Assembly: GCA_910589105.1 (NCBI GenBank)
Contig: CAJUST010000023.1
Coordinates: forward strand, 1-38,461
DNA from: an uncultured Lachnospiraceae bacterium
Lineage (GTDB): Bacteria; Bacillota; Clostridia; Lachnospirales; Lachnospiraceae
Direction of reading: 5' to 3'
Length of the DNA: 38,461 bases
Positions within the stretch are counted from its first letter, which is position 1. Each line of letters opens with the position of its first letter. Made by a program: the position numbers and the translations under genes. Under the pieces are notes generated by a model that saw only the letters and a program-made list of their open reading frames with translations, had not been told where the DNA came from and made no database searches. This document shows positions 22,785 to 31,745 of the stretch, in pieces.

Positions 22785-23438
22785 ATGACAGCCAAACAAT
22801 ATGTTAATTCAGTGAAAAGAAGACTAAAATGCTCTCCTGAAAGAAAAGAGGACATCAGCAAAGAACTTTTATCTAAAATTGAAACAAGGCTCCGCAAAGG
22901 AGAACAGCTTGATGCAATCCTGACCCAAATGGGAACTGCAAAAGAAAAAGCAAATCAGTACAATGCAAAAATCCCTCCAAAAGAACGGAAAACATACGAC
23001 CGGAAGATCCGTATTATAACGATGGTTTCTTTACTCTTTTTCTTATTCGGCGTATCCTTTTTGATTTCTAATCGTCCGATGATGGAAGAACTATACATCG
23101 GCGACAGTAAATATTTCAGCAAGGCAGAAGTGGAATCGTACACGAAAAATATCATTGATTATTTAGACGAAAATAATTGCACTGCGTTAAAAGAACATTC
23201 ACGCCCTGAAATGCATGCTATTTTTACAGAAGATAAATTGAATGAAGCAAAAGAAAAAGTAGCGGAAAACTGGGGAAAACGTTTAGAATTGGGAGAAATG
23301 AAGGTGACAGAAATCATGAAAGACCGAAAGGAACACTATGCCACGATCGATCTAACTGCTTCCTATGAAAATGTTGAAATCACCTATCGGTTTGCTTACG
23401 ATACTAATATGAAGTTAGCTGCAATTTATATGAAATAA
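22785..23438 (+). CDS. HAAS/DUF1700-like membrane protein with DUF3887-like C-terminus
   Basis: A 217-residue protein; start at the ATG at 22785 (GGAGGATTGCCC upstream). Residues 1-65 are a helical HAAS-type domain (YVNSVKRRLKCSPERKEDIS, TQMGTAKEKANQYNAKIP), usually found in membrane proteins regulated with PadR or ECF partners. One membrane helix is at about 75-92 (IITMVSLLFFLFGVSFL). The rest (DYLDENNCTALKEHSRPEMH, then YATIDLTASYENVEITYRF) resembles DUF3887, an extracellular domain of unknown role. No PadR gene is adjacent. The gene ends at a bidirectional terminator. Confidence 0.75.
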   Translation: MTAKQYVNSVKRRLKCSPERKEDISKELLSKIETRLRKGEQLDAILTQMGTAKEKANQYNAKIPPKERKTYDRKIRIITMVSLLFFLFGVSFLISNRPMMEELYIGDSKYFSKAEVESYTKNIIDYLDENNCTALKEHSRPEMHAIFTEDKLNEAKEKVAENWGKRLELGEMKVTEIMKDRKEHYATIDLTASYENVEITYRFAYDTNMKLAAIYMK

Positions 23439-23459
23439 ATTCCAATGCCTAAAAACAGA

Positions 23460-23492
23460 GGCTGCCGCAATATTGCGGCAGCCCTTTCTTTT
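23460..23492. terminator. Bidirectional terminator, perfect palindrome
   Basis: Two 12-base arms, GGCTGCCGCAAT and ATTGCGGCAGCC, abut at 23460-23483 as a perfect palindrome. CTTTCTTTT follows on the plus strand and TCTGTTTTT on the minus strand. It separates the convergent genes 22785-23438 and 23491-25584. Confidence 0.85.
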
Positions 23493-25584
23493 ACTGAAAA
23501 CACTGCTTAAGCACTTTCCCTATAGAATCAAAATCAACCGGCTTTGGTATATGGCCGTTCATTCCGGAATCTAACGCATTTTTCACATCTTCCGCAAGGG
23601 CATTTGCAGATACGGCAAAAATAGGGAGTTTTTCCGTATCGCTCCGGTTCATTTTACGGATTTGACGGGTCGCTTCATATCCGTCCATCACCGGCATTTG
23701 AATATCCATAAAAATCAAATTATAATATCCTGACGGCTTGGACTGCACAAGCTGCACCGCCTCTTGCCCATCGACTGCTTTTTCAATCTGGACGCCTGTC
23801 ATGCTAAGAAGTTCTTCCATAATTTCCATGTTTATCTCATTATCTTCTACCAGCAAAACCCTTTTTTGATCATACGAAGACTGCAAAACACAGTCAGAAT
23901 CCATATCCAAAGCTTCCTCCTGCCGTGGGTCCTCCTCTATCTTAAAGTGAAACTCAATCGTAAAAAGAGCCCCCTGATCCGGCTGGCTTTCTACATGAAT
24001 CGTTCCAGTCATTAAATCCAGCAGATTTTTTGTAATCGTAAGACCTGCCCCGATTCCCGATATTTTACTTGCCGTTGTATTCCTCTCCCGTTCAAAAGGA
24101 AGAAACATACGCTTTTGAAATTCGGGGTTAATTCCAATTCCCGTATCTTTACAATAAAACCGATAACAGCCGGTTCCTTCTTCGCTTCCTTTCACTTCCG
24201 TTAAATTTAACGTCACCGTCCCGCCGGAAGGCGTATATTTCACTGCATTGCTAATGATATTGAGCATAATCTGGCGGATTCGCAAGGGATCGCCTGTCAC
24301 CCAGTTATGTTCTAATTTTGCGGGAGTATACTTTAATATCAAACCCAAATCCTGAGCCCTATGGCGGATTAATTCCACAGTATCCTCAAACAATTTGGAA
24401 AGACTGATTGTTTCTTCTTTTAAAATTAATTTTCCCTGCTCAATCTGGGACATATCCAGCACATTGCTGACAAGGCTTAATAACTCAAGACCGGAAACTT
24501 CGATTTTTTTCAGACAGTCATCTATTTTCTCTTTGTCAGGATTCTTTTTTGCCACTTCCACCATGCCTAAAATTGCATTTAACGGCGTGCGGACGTCATG
24601 CGACATATCCATTAAAAAACGGCCCTTAGCCTGATTCGCCTGATCCGCGATTTCAAGCGCTTCTTCCAGTTCTTTTGTATGAAGTTCGTTCTCGCGCATC
24701 TTATTAACGTAAAAGATAGCGACAATAATAAGGATAATAACTGCCACAAGCCCGACAAAAAGCAGCGTCCAACGCAATAATTGCGCCGTCTGGCCTGTAA
24801 TCACTGATTCTGGGACGATTGAAACTAAAAGCCAGTCAGAATCTCCCCATAGAGGTTCATAACAAAATAGAAATTTATCATCTTCATAATTGAATTTCGC
24901 CCATCCCGTCCTTAAATTATAAATGCTCTTTTTAAATTTCTCTATTATAATTTCGTCATTTCCCTGCCCAGAAATCATTTCAAACAGCGTATTGTTCGTT
25001 TTATTGCTGTTTTTATGGGCATAACGAACCATAATTTCTCCGTTCCTGTTCACAAGATAGGAAAATCCGGCATTATTATAAAAAGAAAGCGTAAACTGAT
25101 CTGCAATCTCTTTTGTATGGTATTCCTTTACAAGATACGCTTCCATGCCATCCGCCAGAGCGCCCCGGACAAAGATATTAAACACTTTTTCCCCCGACAT
25201 ACTGTTAATGTGGGAATCTATCATTCCAAATTCCATCGTGGTTTTGCTTAAAAAGTCTTTTACTGCCTCGTCATTGTTTTTATCCTGTAGCTTCAGATCT
25301 TCTGTAAAATAGAGCATAATGCTTGGATCTGTTTCTTTATACCAGCTTAACAGATCATTAGAATTATAGGTTTCTCCGATGTTCTCCCAAATCTTTTCCA
25401 ATACTTCAAAATCTGACACCAACTGTAGATTTAAAGCATTTGCCCCCTGATGCGTGTTTTCCGTAATTGTGCGGATTGAACTGCTCCATATCTGCTCTCT
25501 GACTCCGTCTGCAAAAAACCATGTTCCCACGCCAAACAGAAACGTAAGCAGAAAAACAGAAAAAACCGTCCATTTTTTTCTCAT
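23491..25584 (-). CDS. Hybrid sensor histidine kinase with receiver domain
   Basis: A 697-residue protein. Membrane helices at about 7-25 and 272-293 flank an extracellular sensor of 245 residues, probably Cache-like (SYLVNRNGEIMVRYAHK, FCYEPLWGDSDWLLVSIVPE). Then a short coiled coil, HisKA with MSHDVRTPLNAILG (His329), an ATPase domain (NIISNAVKYTPSGG, DTGIGINPEFQ, GIGAGLTITKNL), and a C-terminal receiver (LLVEDNEINMEIMEELL, FMDIQMPVMDGYEATR with Asp627, then SANAL and KPV). There is no DNA-binding output domain, so another regulator must take the phosphate. Its ATG overlaps the TGA of the upstream solute-binding protein gene. Confidence 0.93.
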   Translation of the reverse strand: MRKKWTVFSVFLLTFLFGVGTWFFADGVREQIWSSSIRTITENTHQGANALNLQLVSDFEVLEKIWENIGETYNSNDLLSWYKETDPSIMLYFTEDLKLQDKNNDEAVKDFLSKTTMEFGMIDSHINSMSGEKVFNIFVRGALADGMEAYLVKEYHTKEIADQFTLSFYNNAGFSYLVNRNGEIMVRYAHKNSNKTNNTLFEMISGQGNDEIIIEKFKKSIYNLRTGWAKFNYEDDKFLFCYEPLWGDSDWLLVSIVPESVITGQTAQLLRWTLLFVGLVAVIILIIVAIFYVNKMRENELHTKELEEALEIADQANQAKGRFLMDMSHDVRTPLNAILGMVEVAKKNPDKEKIDDCLKKIEVSGLELLSLVSNVLDMSQIEQGKLILKEETISLSKLFEDTVELIRHRAQDLGLILKYTPAKLEHNWVTGDPLRIRQIMLNIISNAVKYTPSGGTVTLNLTEVKGSEEGTGCYRFYCKDTGIGINPEFQKRMFLPFERERNTTASKISGIGAGLTITKNLLDLMTGTIHVESQPDQGALFTIEFHFKIEEDPRQEEALDMDSDCVLQSSYDQKRVLLVEDNEINMEIMEELLSMTGVQIEKAVDGQEAVQLVQSKPSGYYNLIFMDIQMPVMDGYEATRQIRKMNRSDTEKLPIFAVSANALAEDVKNALDSGMNGHIPKPVDFDSIGKVLKQCFQ

Positions 25585-26858
25585 TTGCCCACCTCCTCTG
25601 TATTGATGGACTTTGATACCCGTTCGTCCAATCTTTTCATTAAAACAGACACGTTTGTCCCCGACAAGAGCTTATTCGTAATATCCCAAAGAGGAAACCT
25701 CAAATGGCTGTCTGAACCAATAACAGAAATCTGATTCTTATATTGTTTTACAATCGGCTGAATCTCTATAAGCGCAGGTTCCTGCTTTCCTTCTAACGGG
25801 CTGAAAGAAGACTGGTTATCAGCAAAACGATTCAAATTTTCTTCCTTTAAAAAATATGAGACAAATTCTTTTGCCAGCTTTTTCTCTCCTCCTAATGCTA
25901 ACACTCCAAGACAAACGTCCGGATTTTCCACTAACACAGAGCCATTTTCTAAAACCAGATATGGAACGACCTGAAATTCAAAATCAGGTTCCATTTTTTT
26001 CATCCTGCCCGCCGCCCAGACGCCTGTAAGCATAAATGGGGATTCTGCTTTTATAAATTCTTCCAGATCATCAGACGTTTTTTCTGTCGCCAGAGCCTGC
26101 TTAGCGTCTATATAGCCTTTCTCGCAAAAAGCTTTGACAAGTGAAAAACCATCTTCTAAATAGCTGCTTACCTCATCTTCCCCACTATTTAGCCCCTGAA
26201 AAACATCTGACTGGTTTCCTTCCTTATAGGTCGGATAAAATCCTTTCGCTATCGCCAGTGTTTTTAACGAAATATCATTATTAGCAATAATCGGCGTAAT
26301 TCCTTTTGACAAAAAAGAGTCACAAACCGCTTCCCATTCCTCTAAATTTTTAGGAACCTGCTGCCTGTATTGTTCAAGCAAATCTCTATTGCAGTATAAT
26401 CCAAAAGCAGAAACAATCAGCGGCGCCCAATAAATATTTCCATCTTTAAATTCCATCTGGCTTAACATATTTTCTGTAAAGGGGACTTTTTCTACCAACT
26501 CCGATATATCTAAAAGGCTTCCGTGAGCGGTAAAATCAAGTCCGGTATCATTATTTATCACAAAAATATCATCTAAATTTCCTGATAATTCCCGCTTACG
26601 CAATGCTTTATAATATTCCGTTCCCTTTATGCTCTCATATGAAACTCTGACGTCCGGATGTTCTGTCATAAAGCCTGTGATAATATCCTCAATTACTTCT
26701 ACATTCTCCGCTTCAACTTTATTCCCCAAAAACTGAAGCGAATGGCTGACATGAATCGGCGTTTCATAATTGACAACCTCATTTCCCTTGCCGCCACAGC
26801 CTGATACGAGAAACATGCTGACGACCCCGGCAGCAATGAAGCCATTCCGAATCCGCAT
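25581..26858 (-). CDS. Extracellular solute-binding lipoprotein
   Basis: A 425-residue protein; ATG at 26858 behind CTGGAGGATTAAAAG. Lipoprotein signal ends LVSGC (Cys21). The mature part has the layout of family 1 sugar-binding proteins: an N-terminal VIEDIITGFMTEHPDVRVSY strand-helix, DIFVINNDTG, a WAPLIVSAFGLYCNRDLLEQ hinge and FMLTGVWAAGRMKK. No ABC permease or ATPase is adjacent. The stop overlaps the start of the hybrid kinase (ATGA), so it probably delivers a ligand signal to the kinase rather than serving transport alone. The ligand is unknown; a sugar is likely from the family. Confidence 0.88.
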   Translation of the reverse strand: MRIRNGFIAAGVVSMFLVSGCGGKGNEVVNYETPIHVSHSLQFLGNKVEAENVEVIEDIITGFMTEHPDVRVSYESIKGTEYYKALRKRELSGNLDDIFVINNDTGLDFTAHGSLLDISELVEKVPFTENMLSQMEFKDGNIYWAPLIVSAFGLYCNRDLLEQYRQQVPKNLEEWEAVCDSFLSKGITPIIANNDISLKTLAIAKGFYPTYKEGNQSDVFQGLNSGEDEVSSYLEDGFSLVKAFCEKGYIDAKQALATEKTSDDLEEFIKAESPFMLTGVWAAGRMKKMEPDFEFQVVPYLVLENGSVLVENPDVCLGVLALGGEKKLAKEFVSYFLKEENLNRFADNQSSFSPLEGKQEPALIEIQPIVKQYKNQISVIGSDSHLRFPLWDITNKLLSGTNVSVLMKRLDERVSKSINTEEVGK

Positions 26859-26895
26859 CTTTTAATCCTCCAGACAGTAATTATCTTTTATTTAT

Positions 26896-26924
26896 ATGTT
26901 AATCTATTTTGCCTGAAATGTAAA
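26896..26924 (-). promoter_or_regulatory. Promoter of the binding-protein/kinase operon
   Basis: TTTACA (26924-26919), 17-base spacer, TAACAT (26901-26896) on the minus strand. The -10 box is weak. Confidence 0.45.
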
Positions 26925-26954
26925 GATTAGGAAACAGGAAGTCATGGGACAATC

Positions 26955-27569
26955 TCATATTTTTTTCCTTCTCCCTGCGATTTTACAAAATAATATTGCC
27001 GCTCCTGTGCTGACCGCCGTTGCGATTATTGCCGGACCTACCACCGCAGCCGGATTGACGCTTCCATACTGGCTCCTGTAAGCAAGCATATTTACCGAAA
27101 TTAATTGCAGGGAGGATATATTCACAATCAAAAACGTACACATCTCATTGCTTGCCACGCCGAAAGGCTCTCTGGCTTTGCTTCCCGAAACTTTTCTCCG
27201 CTCATCTTCCAACTTTTCCAATTCCTCCATTGCCTTTAGCCCAGCCGGCGTCGCCGCCCAGCCAAGCCCAAACACATTGGCAATCATATTCGTCGCAATA
27301 TACCGGTTTGCCGCATGGTCTTTCGGAATATCCGGAAACAGAAACCGCAAAAATGGCATCAGTTTTTTTGTCGCCCCTTGAATAATTCCAGCGTTTTCCG
27401 CTATCCGCATAATCCCTACCCAAAAGGACATCACTCCCATCATGGCAATGCTAAGCGTCACCGCCTCTTTCGCTGACCCAATCGCTGCTTCCGTCACCTC
27501 CGGCAACGTTCCGTGGAATGCCGCGTACACAACTCCAATTACAATCATGAAACCCCATAAATAATTCAT
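26955..27569 (-). CDS. spmA: Spore maturation protein A (nucleoside recognition/Gate domain)
   Basis: A 204-residue membrane protein; ATG at 27569 with only a weak AAGAGA upstream. It matches SpmA: MNYLWGFMIVIGVVYA, TLSIAMMGVMSFWVGIMRIA, LMPFLRFLFPDIPKDHAA, NMIANVFGLGWAATPAGLKA, and SNEMCTFLIVNISSLQLI. SpmA and SpmB are needed for spore-core dehydration in Bacillus and Clostridium. spmB normally follows directly, but here the next gene on this strand is the solute-binding protein, so spmB is missing from this site. Confidence 0.9.
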   Translation of the reverse strand: MNYLWGFMIVIGVVYAAFHGTLPEVTEAAIGSAKEAVTLSIAMMGVMSFWVGIMRIAENAGIIQGATKKLMPFLRFLFPDIPKDHAANRYIATNMIANVFGLGWAATPAGLKAMEELEKLEDERRKVSGSKAREPFGVASNEMCTFLIVNISSLQLISVNMLAYRSQYGSVNPAAVVGPAIIATAVSTGAAILFCKIAGRRKKI

Positions 27570-27698
27570 AGTCAAAAATCTCTTTTTTCCATAATTATGC
27601 CGTTAGTTATGTCCTTATGAACTTCAAAATTTCCCGTACATATTCTGTGGGCTTTTCTCATATATTGCAGTAAAACAACCGGACATTACGGAGACGCC

Positions 27699-29474
27699 TT
27701 GAATCAAATGCGAAAAAAAAGAAGACTATTCCGCTTCCTAAGTTTAATTGCTGTATGTCTATGCCTTTCTTCCTGTGGAAAACGTCCTGACAGCCTTCCT
27801 TCTTCAGATTTCGAAAAGGAACAGCGTACATTTGACGCTTATACAAATGAACTTTTTGTTCAAGAACTGCAAGAAAATACAATTAACTTACGTTATACTC
27901 TTTCCAATCCCGAATCTTTTGGCATCCATAGCCATAAAATTTCCCTTGGAAACCTTTCAGAAGAAAGTTCAAACAATTCCTTAGCCGCTGTTGAAAATAT
28001 TTCCGCCAGCCTTTCAAACTTTAACTATAACGCCTTAACGACAAAACAGCAGTTGACTTATGACGTCTTAAAAGACAACTGCAAAAGGCAGAAAGCGGCA
28101 GCTTCTTTCTACTTTTATAATGAACCTCTCCGCCCTACCACCGGAACGCAGTCTGAACTTCCCATTCTTCTTGCAGAATACGCTTTCCATGATGCCTGCG
28201 ACGTAACAGACTATCTCGCCCTGCTTACCTGTATTGAAGATTATTTCGCCCAAATCGCCGCTTTTGAGCAAATAAAAGCGGAAAAGGGGCTTTTTATGTC
28301 CCCCTATGCCGCACAGGAAATTATTGAAGCCTGTCAGATTTTTACGGAAAACCCTAGTGAAAATTATCTTATCGACACCTTTCAAACCCGCATCGACAGT
28401 CTGACTGATATACCGGAAGAAAAAAAGGAATTTTACAAACGGCAAAATCAATCGTTGATTGAAAATTCCGTCGTGCCTGCTTATGAAAAATTAATTCAAA
28501 CACTGATTGAACTAAAAGATCGGGGAACAAACGAAAATGGCTTATGTTATCTCCCAGAGGGAAAAGAATATTATGAGCATCTAGTGCGCGCAAATACAGG
28601 TTCTCCTAAGACAGTAAAAGAATTGCAACAGGCAGTGGAACGGAAACGGAATTTAGACATGGACGCCCTTCATAAGCTTCTTGCCGAAAATCCCGATTTG
28701 ATCAAAGCAGATGATTCCAAAATCGTTGCTACGGAACCGGAAGCGATTTTAAATCATCTTTTAACAGCCATGGAAAAAGATTTTTACCCAGCCGCAGACA
28801 GTTCCTATGAATTAAACTATATCCATAAATCACTGGAAGACACGCTTGCCCCTGCCTTTTACCTGACCGCCCCGATAGACGACATCAGCCACAATGTCAT
28901 TTACCTCAATCAAAAAAGCCAATATCAGGGCATTCAGCTTTTTACCACACTTGCGCACGAAGGCTTTCCGGGGCATCTTTACCAGACGACTGGCTCTTAC
29001 CAAGCAAAACTATCCCCTATCCGCGCCCTGCTCAATTACTCCGGATATGTCGAAGGCTGGGCAACTTATGTGGAAATGCTTTCCTACCAATACGCCGGAC
29101 TGGACGAAAATACGGCTCAAATGCTAATGCTAAACCAGTCCGCCCTCCTAAGCCTTTATGCTTCCGTGGATATGGGCATTCATTATGACGGCTGGAATTT
29201 CGCCGATACGACTATATTCCTAAACAGTTTCGGCATCAAAGATACAGAAGTTATCCGCAGTATTTTTGAACTAATTGTGGAAGAACCTTCACATTACCTA
29301 AAATATTATATAGGGTACCTTGAATTTCTGGAATTAAAGAATTATGCAAAAACAGAGTTTGGCAGCGACTATTCTAACCGCAATTTCCATCAGGCTATTA
29401 TCCAAATAGGGCCAGCTCCGTTTGAGATTATAAAAGAATATTTAAAAGACTTTTATGCTTCATCGAATCCTTAA
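27699..29474 (+). CDS. DUF885 family lipoprotein, putative zinc peptidase
   Basis: A 591-residue protein; TTG start at 27699 (GGAGACGCC upstream; an ATG three codons later is less well spaced). Lipobox LSSC with Cys26. The DUF885 hallmark is present: HEGFPGH (His420, Glu421, His426) and, about 30 residues on, YVEGWATYVEML, together giving a zinc-metallopeptidase-like site. The remainder is mostly helical, with a substrate-cap-like region. DUF885 proteins are thought to be surface peptidases; the substrate is not known. It is monocistronic, followed by long repeat-rich DNA. Confidence 0.9.
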   Translation: MNQMRKKRRLFRFLSLIAVCLCLSSCGKRPDSLPSSDFEKEQRTFDAYTNELFVQELQENTINLRYTLSNPESFGIHSHKISLGNLSEESSNNSLAAVENISASLSNFNYNALTTKQQLTYDVLKDNCKRQKAAASFYFYNEPLRPTTGTQSELPILLAEYAFHDACDVTDYLALLTCIEDYFAQIAAFEQIKAEKGLFMSPYAAQEIIEACQIFTENPSENYLIDTFQTRIDSLTDIPEEKKEFYKRQNQSLIENSVVPAYEKLIQTLIELKDRGTNENGLCYLPEGKEYYEHLVRANTGSPKTVKELQQAVERKRNLDMDALHKLLAENPDLIKADDSKIVATEPEAILNHLLTAMEKDFYPAADSSYELNYIHKSLEDTLAPAFYLTAPIDDISHNVIYLNQKSQYQGIQLFTTLAHEGFPGHLYQTTGSYQAKLSPIRALLNYSGYVEGWATYVEMLSYQYAGLDENTAQMLMLNQSALLSLYASVDMGIHYDGWNFADTTIFLNSFGIKDTEVIRSIFELIVEEPSHYLKYYIGYLEFLELKNYAKTEFGSDYSNRNFHQAIIQIGPAPFEIIKEYLKDFYASSNP

Positions 29475-29483
29475 GTTTTAGAG

Positions 29484-29822
29484 AATCTGTTTCTTACTTC
29501 TCTGCTATGTTTTACAACTAAAATGGCGCTTACTTCTTCGCTTTGTTTTTGGAAGAAAAAATGACGCTTACTTCTTCGTTTTATGTTTGCAGAAGAAATG
29601 GCGCTTACTTCTTCGCTTTATTTTTGAAAGAAGAAATGACGCTTACTTCTTCGTTCTATGTTTGCAGAAGAAATGGATTCTCTTTTCTTTCGGTTTTACG
29701 TTAATAATTGGTATGATTGTTCGCTTTAAAGATTGGCAAAAGAAATGATTGTTCTATTTTTCGTTTCGTGATTTTTCAAAAAATGTACACTTTATTTCTT
29801 ATTTTGATATGGCAGAAGAAAT
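29484..29822. repeat. 37/38-bp tandem repeat with alternating unit types
   Basis: Four clear units at 29523-29560, 29561-29597, 29598-29635 and 29636-29672. Units 1 and 3 begin ATGGCGCTTACTTCTTCGCT and are 38 bases; units 2 and 4 begin ATGACGCTTACTTCTTCGTT and are 37 bases, so the true period is about 75 bases. Degenerate units continue on both sides, ending about 29822. Reading frames across it change between units and carry no family likeness, so it is probably not coding. Confidence 0.85.
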
Positions 29823-29973
29823 AAAAAATAGTTTTAATAATAATTCGCCGCTTAAAGTTAAAGTGAGCGGCATCTTTCTTTATGATAAACATATTCTTAT
29901 TCCTTCTGTCTTTCTTGTAATCATACTTTTTCTGATTCCACTCCCTTTGTATTTCTTTCCAGTTTATCATCCC
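29823..29973. other. AT-rich spacer with a short hairpin
   Basis: It holds a 6-bp stem, GCCGCT (29847-29852) with AGCGGC (29866-29871), followed by ATCTTTCTTT, possibly a weak plus-strand terminator. The rest is pyrimidine-rich on the plus strand. No gene is seen. Confidence 0.4.
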
Positions 29974-30150
29974 CTAAAGTCCATTCTTTTTCCTTATTAT
30001 ATTCATTCCCTAGGCTCTGTTATTTTTTTCATCTCTAAAGTCCGTTCCTTTTCCTTATTATTTTTCATTCCTTAAGCTCTGTTCTTTTTTCATCTCTAAT
30101 TCCTTAAAGTCTGTTCTTTTATCTTTCCATTACTGACCTCTATATTCCGT
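29974..30150. repeat. 60/61-bp pyrimidine-rich tandem repeat
   Basis: Units start CTAAAGTCCATTCTTTTTCC at 29974, CTAAAGTCCGTTCCTTTTCC at 30035, and a degenerate third unit CTAATTCCTTAAAGTCTGTT at 30095. Each continues with TTATTATxTTCATTCC and GCTCTGTT. The block ends at the stop of rsmI. On the minus strand it is the purine-rich 3' trailer of the rsmI operon. Confidence 0.75.
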
Positions 30151-30999
30151 TCAATTTTCACTTGCCAAAAGACTGGCATATATATCGCGTTTAGAAACTC
30201 CTCTGTCTTTTGCGACGGCCTTCATCGCAGATTTTCTGTCAAGCCCTTGGGAAAGATATAGTTGAAGATGCTCATCAATGGATATGCTATCCCATGCCTT
30301 TTTTTCCGCTTCTAGGATTTCGGAGCGGTCTTTTCCTTGTATTACTAAGACAAATTCCCCGCGGATTTCTTTCTTTCCATAATCTGTAACCGCCTGTCCT
30401 AATGTTGTCCTGTCTTTTTCTTCAAACTTTTTTGTTAATTCCCTGCAAATTGTAATTTCACGATTTCCAAGCGCTTCGTATAATTCTTTTAATGTAGCGT
30501 GAAGATGATGTGGTGATTCATAGAGAATTATTGTACGGGTATCACGCTCCATTTCTTTTAAAACTTCTTTTCGTTCTTTTTTATCGCGGGGCAAAAATGC
30601 TTCAAAAGAAAACCGCCGTGTTTTTTGTCCCGATGACGTTAGCGCTGTAATGCAGGCTACGGCTCCGGGAAGGGAAATCACTTCAATTCCCGCTTCATAG
30701 CAGATACGCGCCAATTCTTCTCCGGGATCAGAAATTGCAGGCGTTCCGGCATCTGTGACAAGCGCAACATTGACGCCCTGTTTCATTTGTTCCACAAGCT
30801 GGTAGGCTTTCTCAATCTTATTATGCTCATGGTAACTTGTAAGCGGCGTTTTAATCTCAAAATGATTGCACAGCCGGAGTGAATTGCGGGTATCTTCTGC
30901 CGCAATTAAATCTGCTTCTTTTAAAATACGAAGCGTCCTTAACGTAATATCCTCTAAATTCCCTATCGGCGTTGCGCATAAATATAATTTTCCTGCCAT
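30151..30999 (-). CDS. rsmI: 16S rRNA (cytidine(1402)-2'-O)-methyltransferase
   Basis: A 282-residue protein; ATG at 30999 behind GGAGAGGGT. It matches RsmI of the tetrapyrrole methylase fold: LYLCATPIGNLEDITLRTLR at the N-terminus, AAEDTRNSLRL, TSYHEHN, LVTDAGTPAISDPGEELAR, SLPGAVACITALTSSG and ILYESPHHLHATL. It methylates the ribose of C1402 in the ribosomal decoding centre with S-adenosylmethionine. Its C-terminus carries the usual helical RsmI tail (DRKSAMKAVAKDRGVSKRDI). Last gene of the minus-strand operon, eight bases after trmN6. Confidence 0.95.
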   Translation of the reverse strand: MAGKLYLCATPIGNLEDITLRTLRILKEADLIAAEDTRNSLRLCNHFEIKTPLTSYHEHNKIEKAYQLVEQMKQGVNVALVTDAGTPAISDPGEELARICYEAGIEVISLPGAVACITALTSSGQKTRRFSFEAFLPRDKKERKEVLKEMERDTRTIILYESPHHLHATLKELYEALGNREITICRELTKKFEEKDRTTLGQAVTDYGKKEIRGEFVLVIQGKDRSEILEAEKKAWDSISIDEHLQLYLSQGLDRKSAMKAVAKDRGVSKRDIYASLLASEN

Positions 31000-31007
31000 A
31001 CCCTCTC

Positions 31008-31745
31008 CTAATATCCATAGATTTCATAAATTTCATCAGTGTAAATTCCTGCTTCTTTGTATATAATCAGAGGCTTTTCCACCTTAAGCCTAGAATTGCC
31101 GCCTCTTAATCCTTCAATCAGTAAAATATTCGGCTCCCTGTCTACAAATGGATAGACCAACTGCATACGTTTTGGCTCTATGCCATAAGAAACCATTTTA
31201 CTCATAATCTCTGCCAGACGGAATGGCCTGTGCACCAGATAAAACCTTCCATTAGGCCGCAAAAGTTTCGCGCTCTGCCCTAGTACATCATCGATCGTAC
31301 AAAATATTTCATGCCTTGCAATCGCTTTCGCTTCATTCCCGCCAGCAAGCCCATGATTTCCAATCATATACGGGGGATTTGCCGTAATAACGTCAAAAGA
31401 AGATGCCCCAAATAATTTGGCAGCATCTTTAATATCGCCCTCCACAATGTCAATCCGTTTTTCCAAATGGTTCCATGCGACGCTTCGTTTCGCCATGTCT
31501 ACACTTTCTTCCTGAAGTTCCAGTCCGGTAAAATGTTCTCCTTGCGTTTTTGCTTCTAAAAGAATCGGAATGATTCCTGTGCCTGTCCCAAGGTCTAATA
31601 CACGTTCCCCTTTCTTTACTTTTGCAAATCCGGAAAGCAAAACCGCATCCATGCCAAAACAGAATTTATTTGGATTCTGGATAATCACATACCCATTGCG
31701 ATGCAGTTCGTCCAAACGTTCCTCCGGTTTCAGATTATTTTCCAT
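31008..31745 (-). CDS. trmN6: tRNA1(Val) A37 N6-methyltransferase family protein (TrmN6/YabB)
   Basis: A 245-residue protein if it starts at the ATG at 31745, which matches the family N-terminus (LKPEERLDELHRNGYVIIQN); the frame is open to 31778 and an ATG at 31769 is possible. SAM-binding motif VLDLGTGTGIIPILL (residues 49-63), second motif TGLELQEESVDMAKRS, and the catalytic NPPY at 123-126, typical for N6-adenine methylation of tRNA or rRNA. The start overlaps the end of ricT by eleven bases. In Bacillus the yabB gene holds this place. Confidence 0.88.
   Translation of the reverse strand: MENNLKPEERLDELHRNGYVIIQNPNKFCFGMDAVLLSGFAKVKKGERVLDLGTGTGIIPILLEAKTQGEHFTGLELQEESVDMAKRSVAWNHLEKRIDIVEGDIKDAAKLFGASSFDVITANPPYMIGNHGLAGGNEAKAIARHEIFCTIDDVLGQSAKLLRPNGRFYLVHRPFRLAEIMSKMVSYGIEPKRMQLVYPFVDREPNILLIEGLRGGNSRLKVEKPLIIYKEAGIYTDEIYEIYGY

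Noticed and set aside
29749..30075. Small membrane protein gene
   Set aside because: The frame crosses two repeat blocks and is hydrophobic only because the DNA is pyrimidine-rich.
29484..30150. CRISPR array or coding repeat protein
   Set aside because: Units are directly adjacent with no spacers, lengths of 37/38 and 60/61 break the reading frame, and frames across them have no ribosome site.
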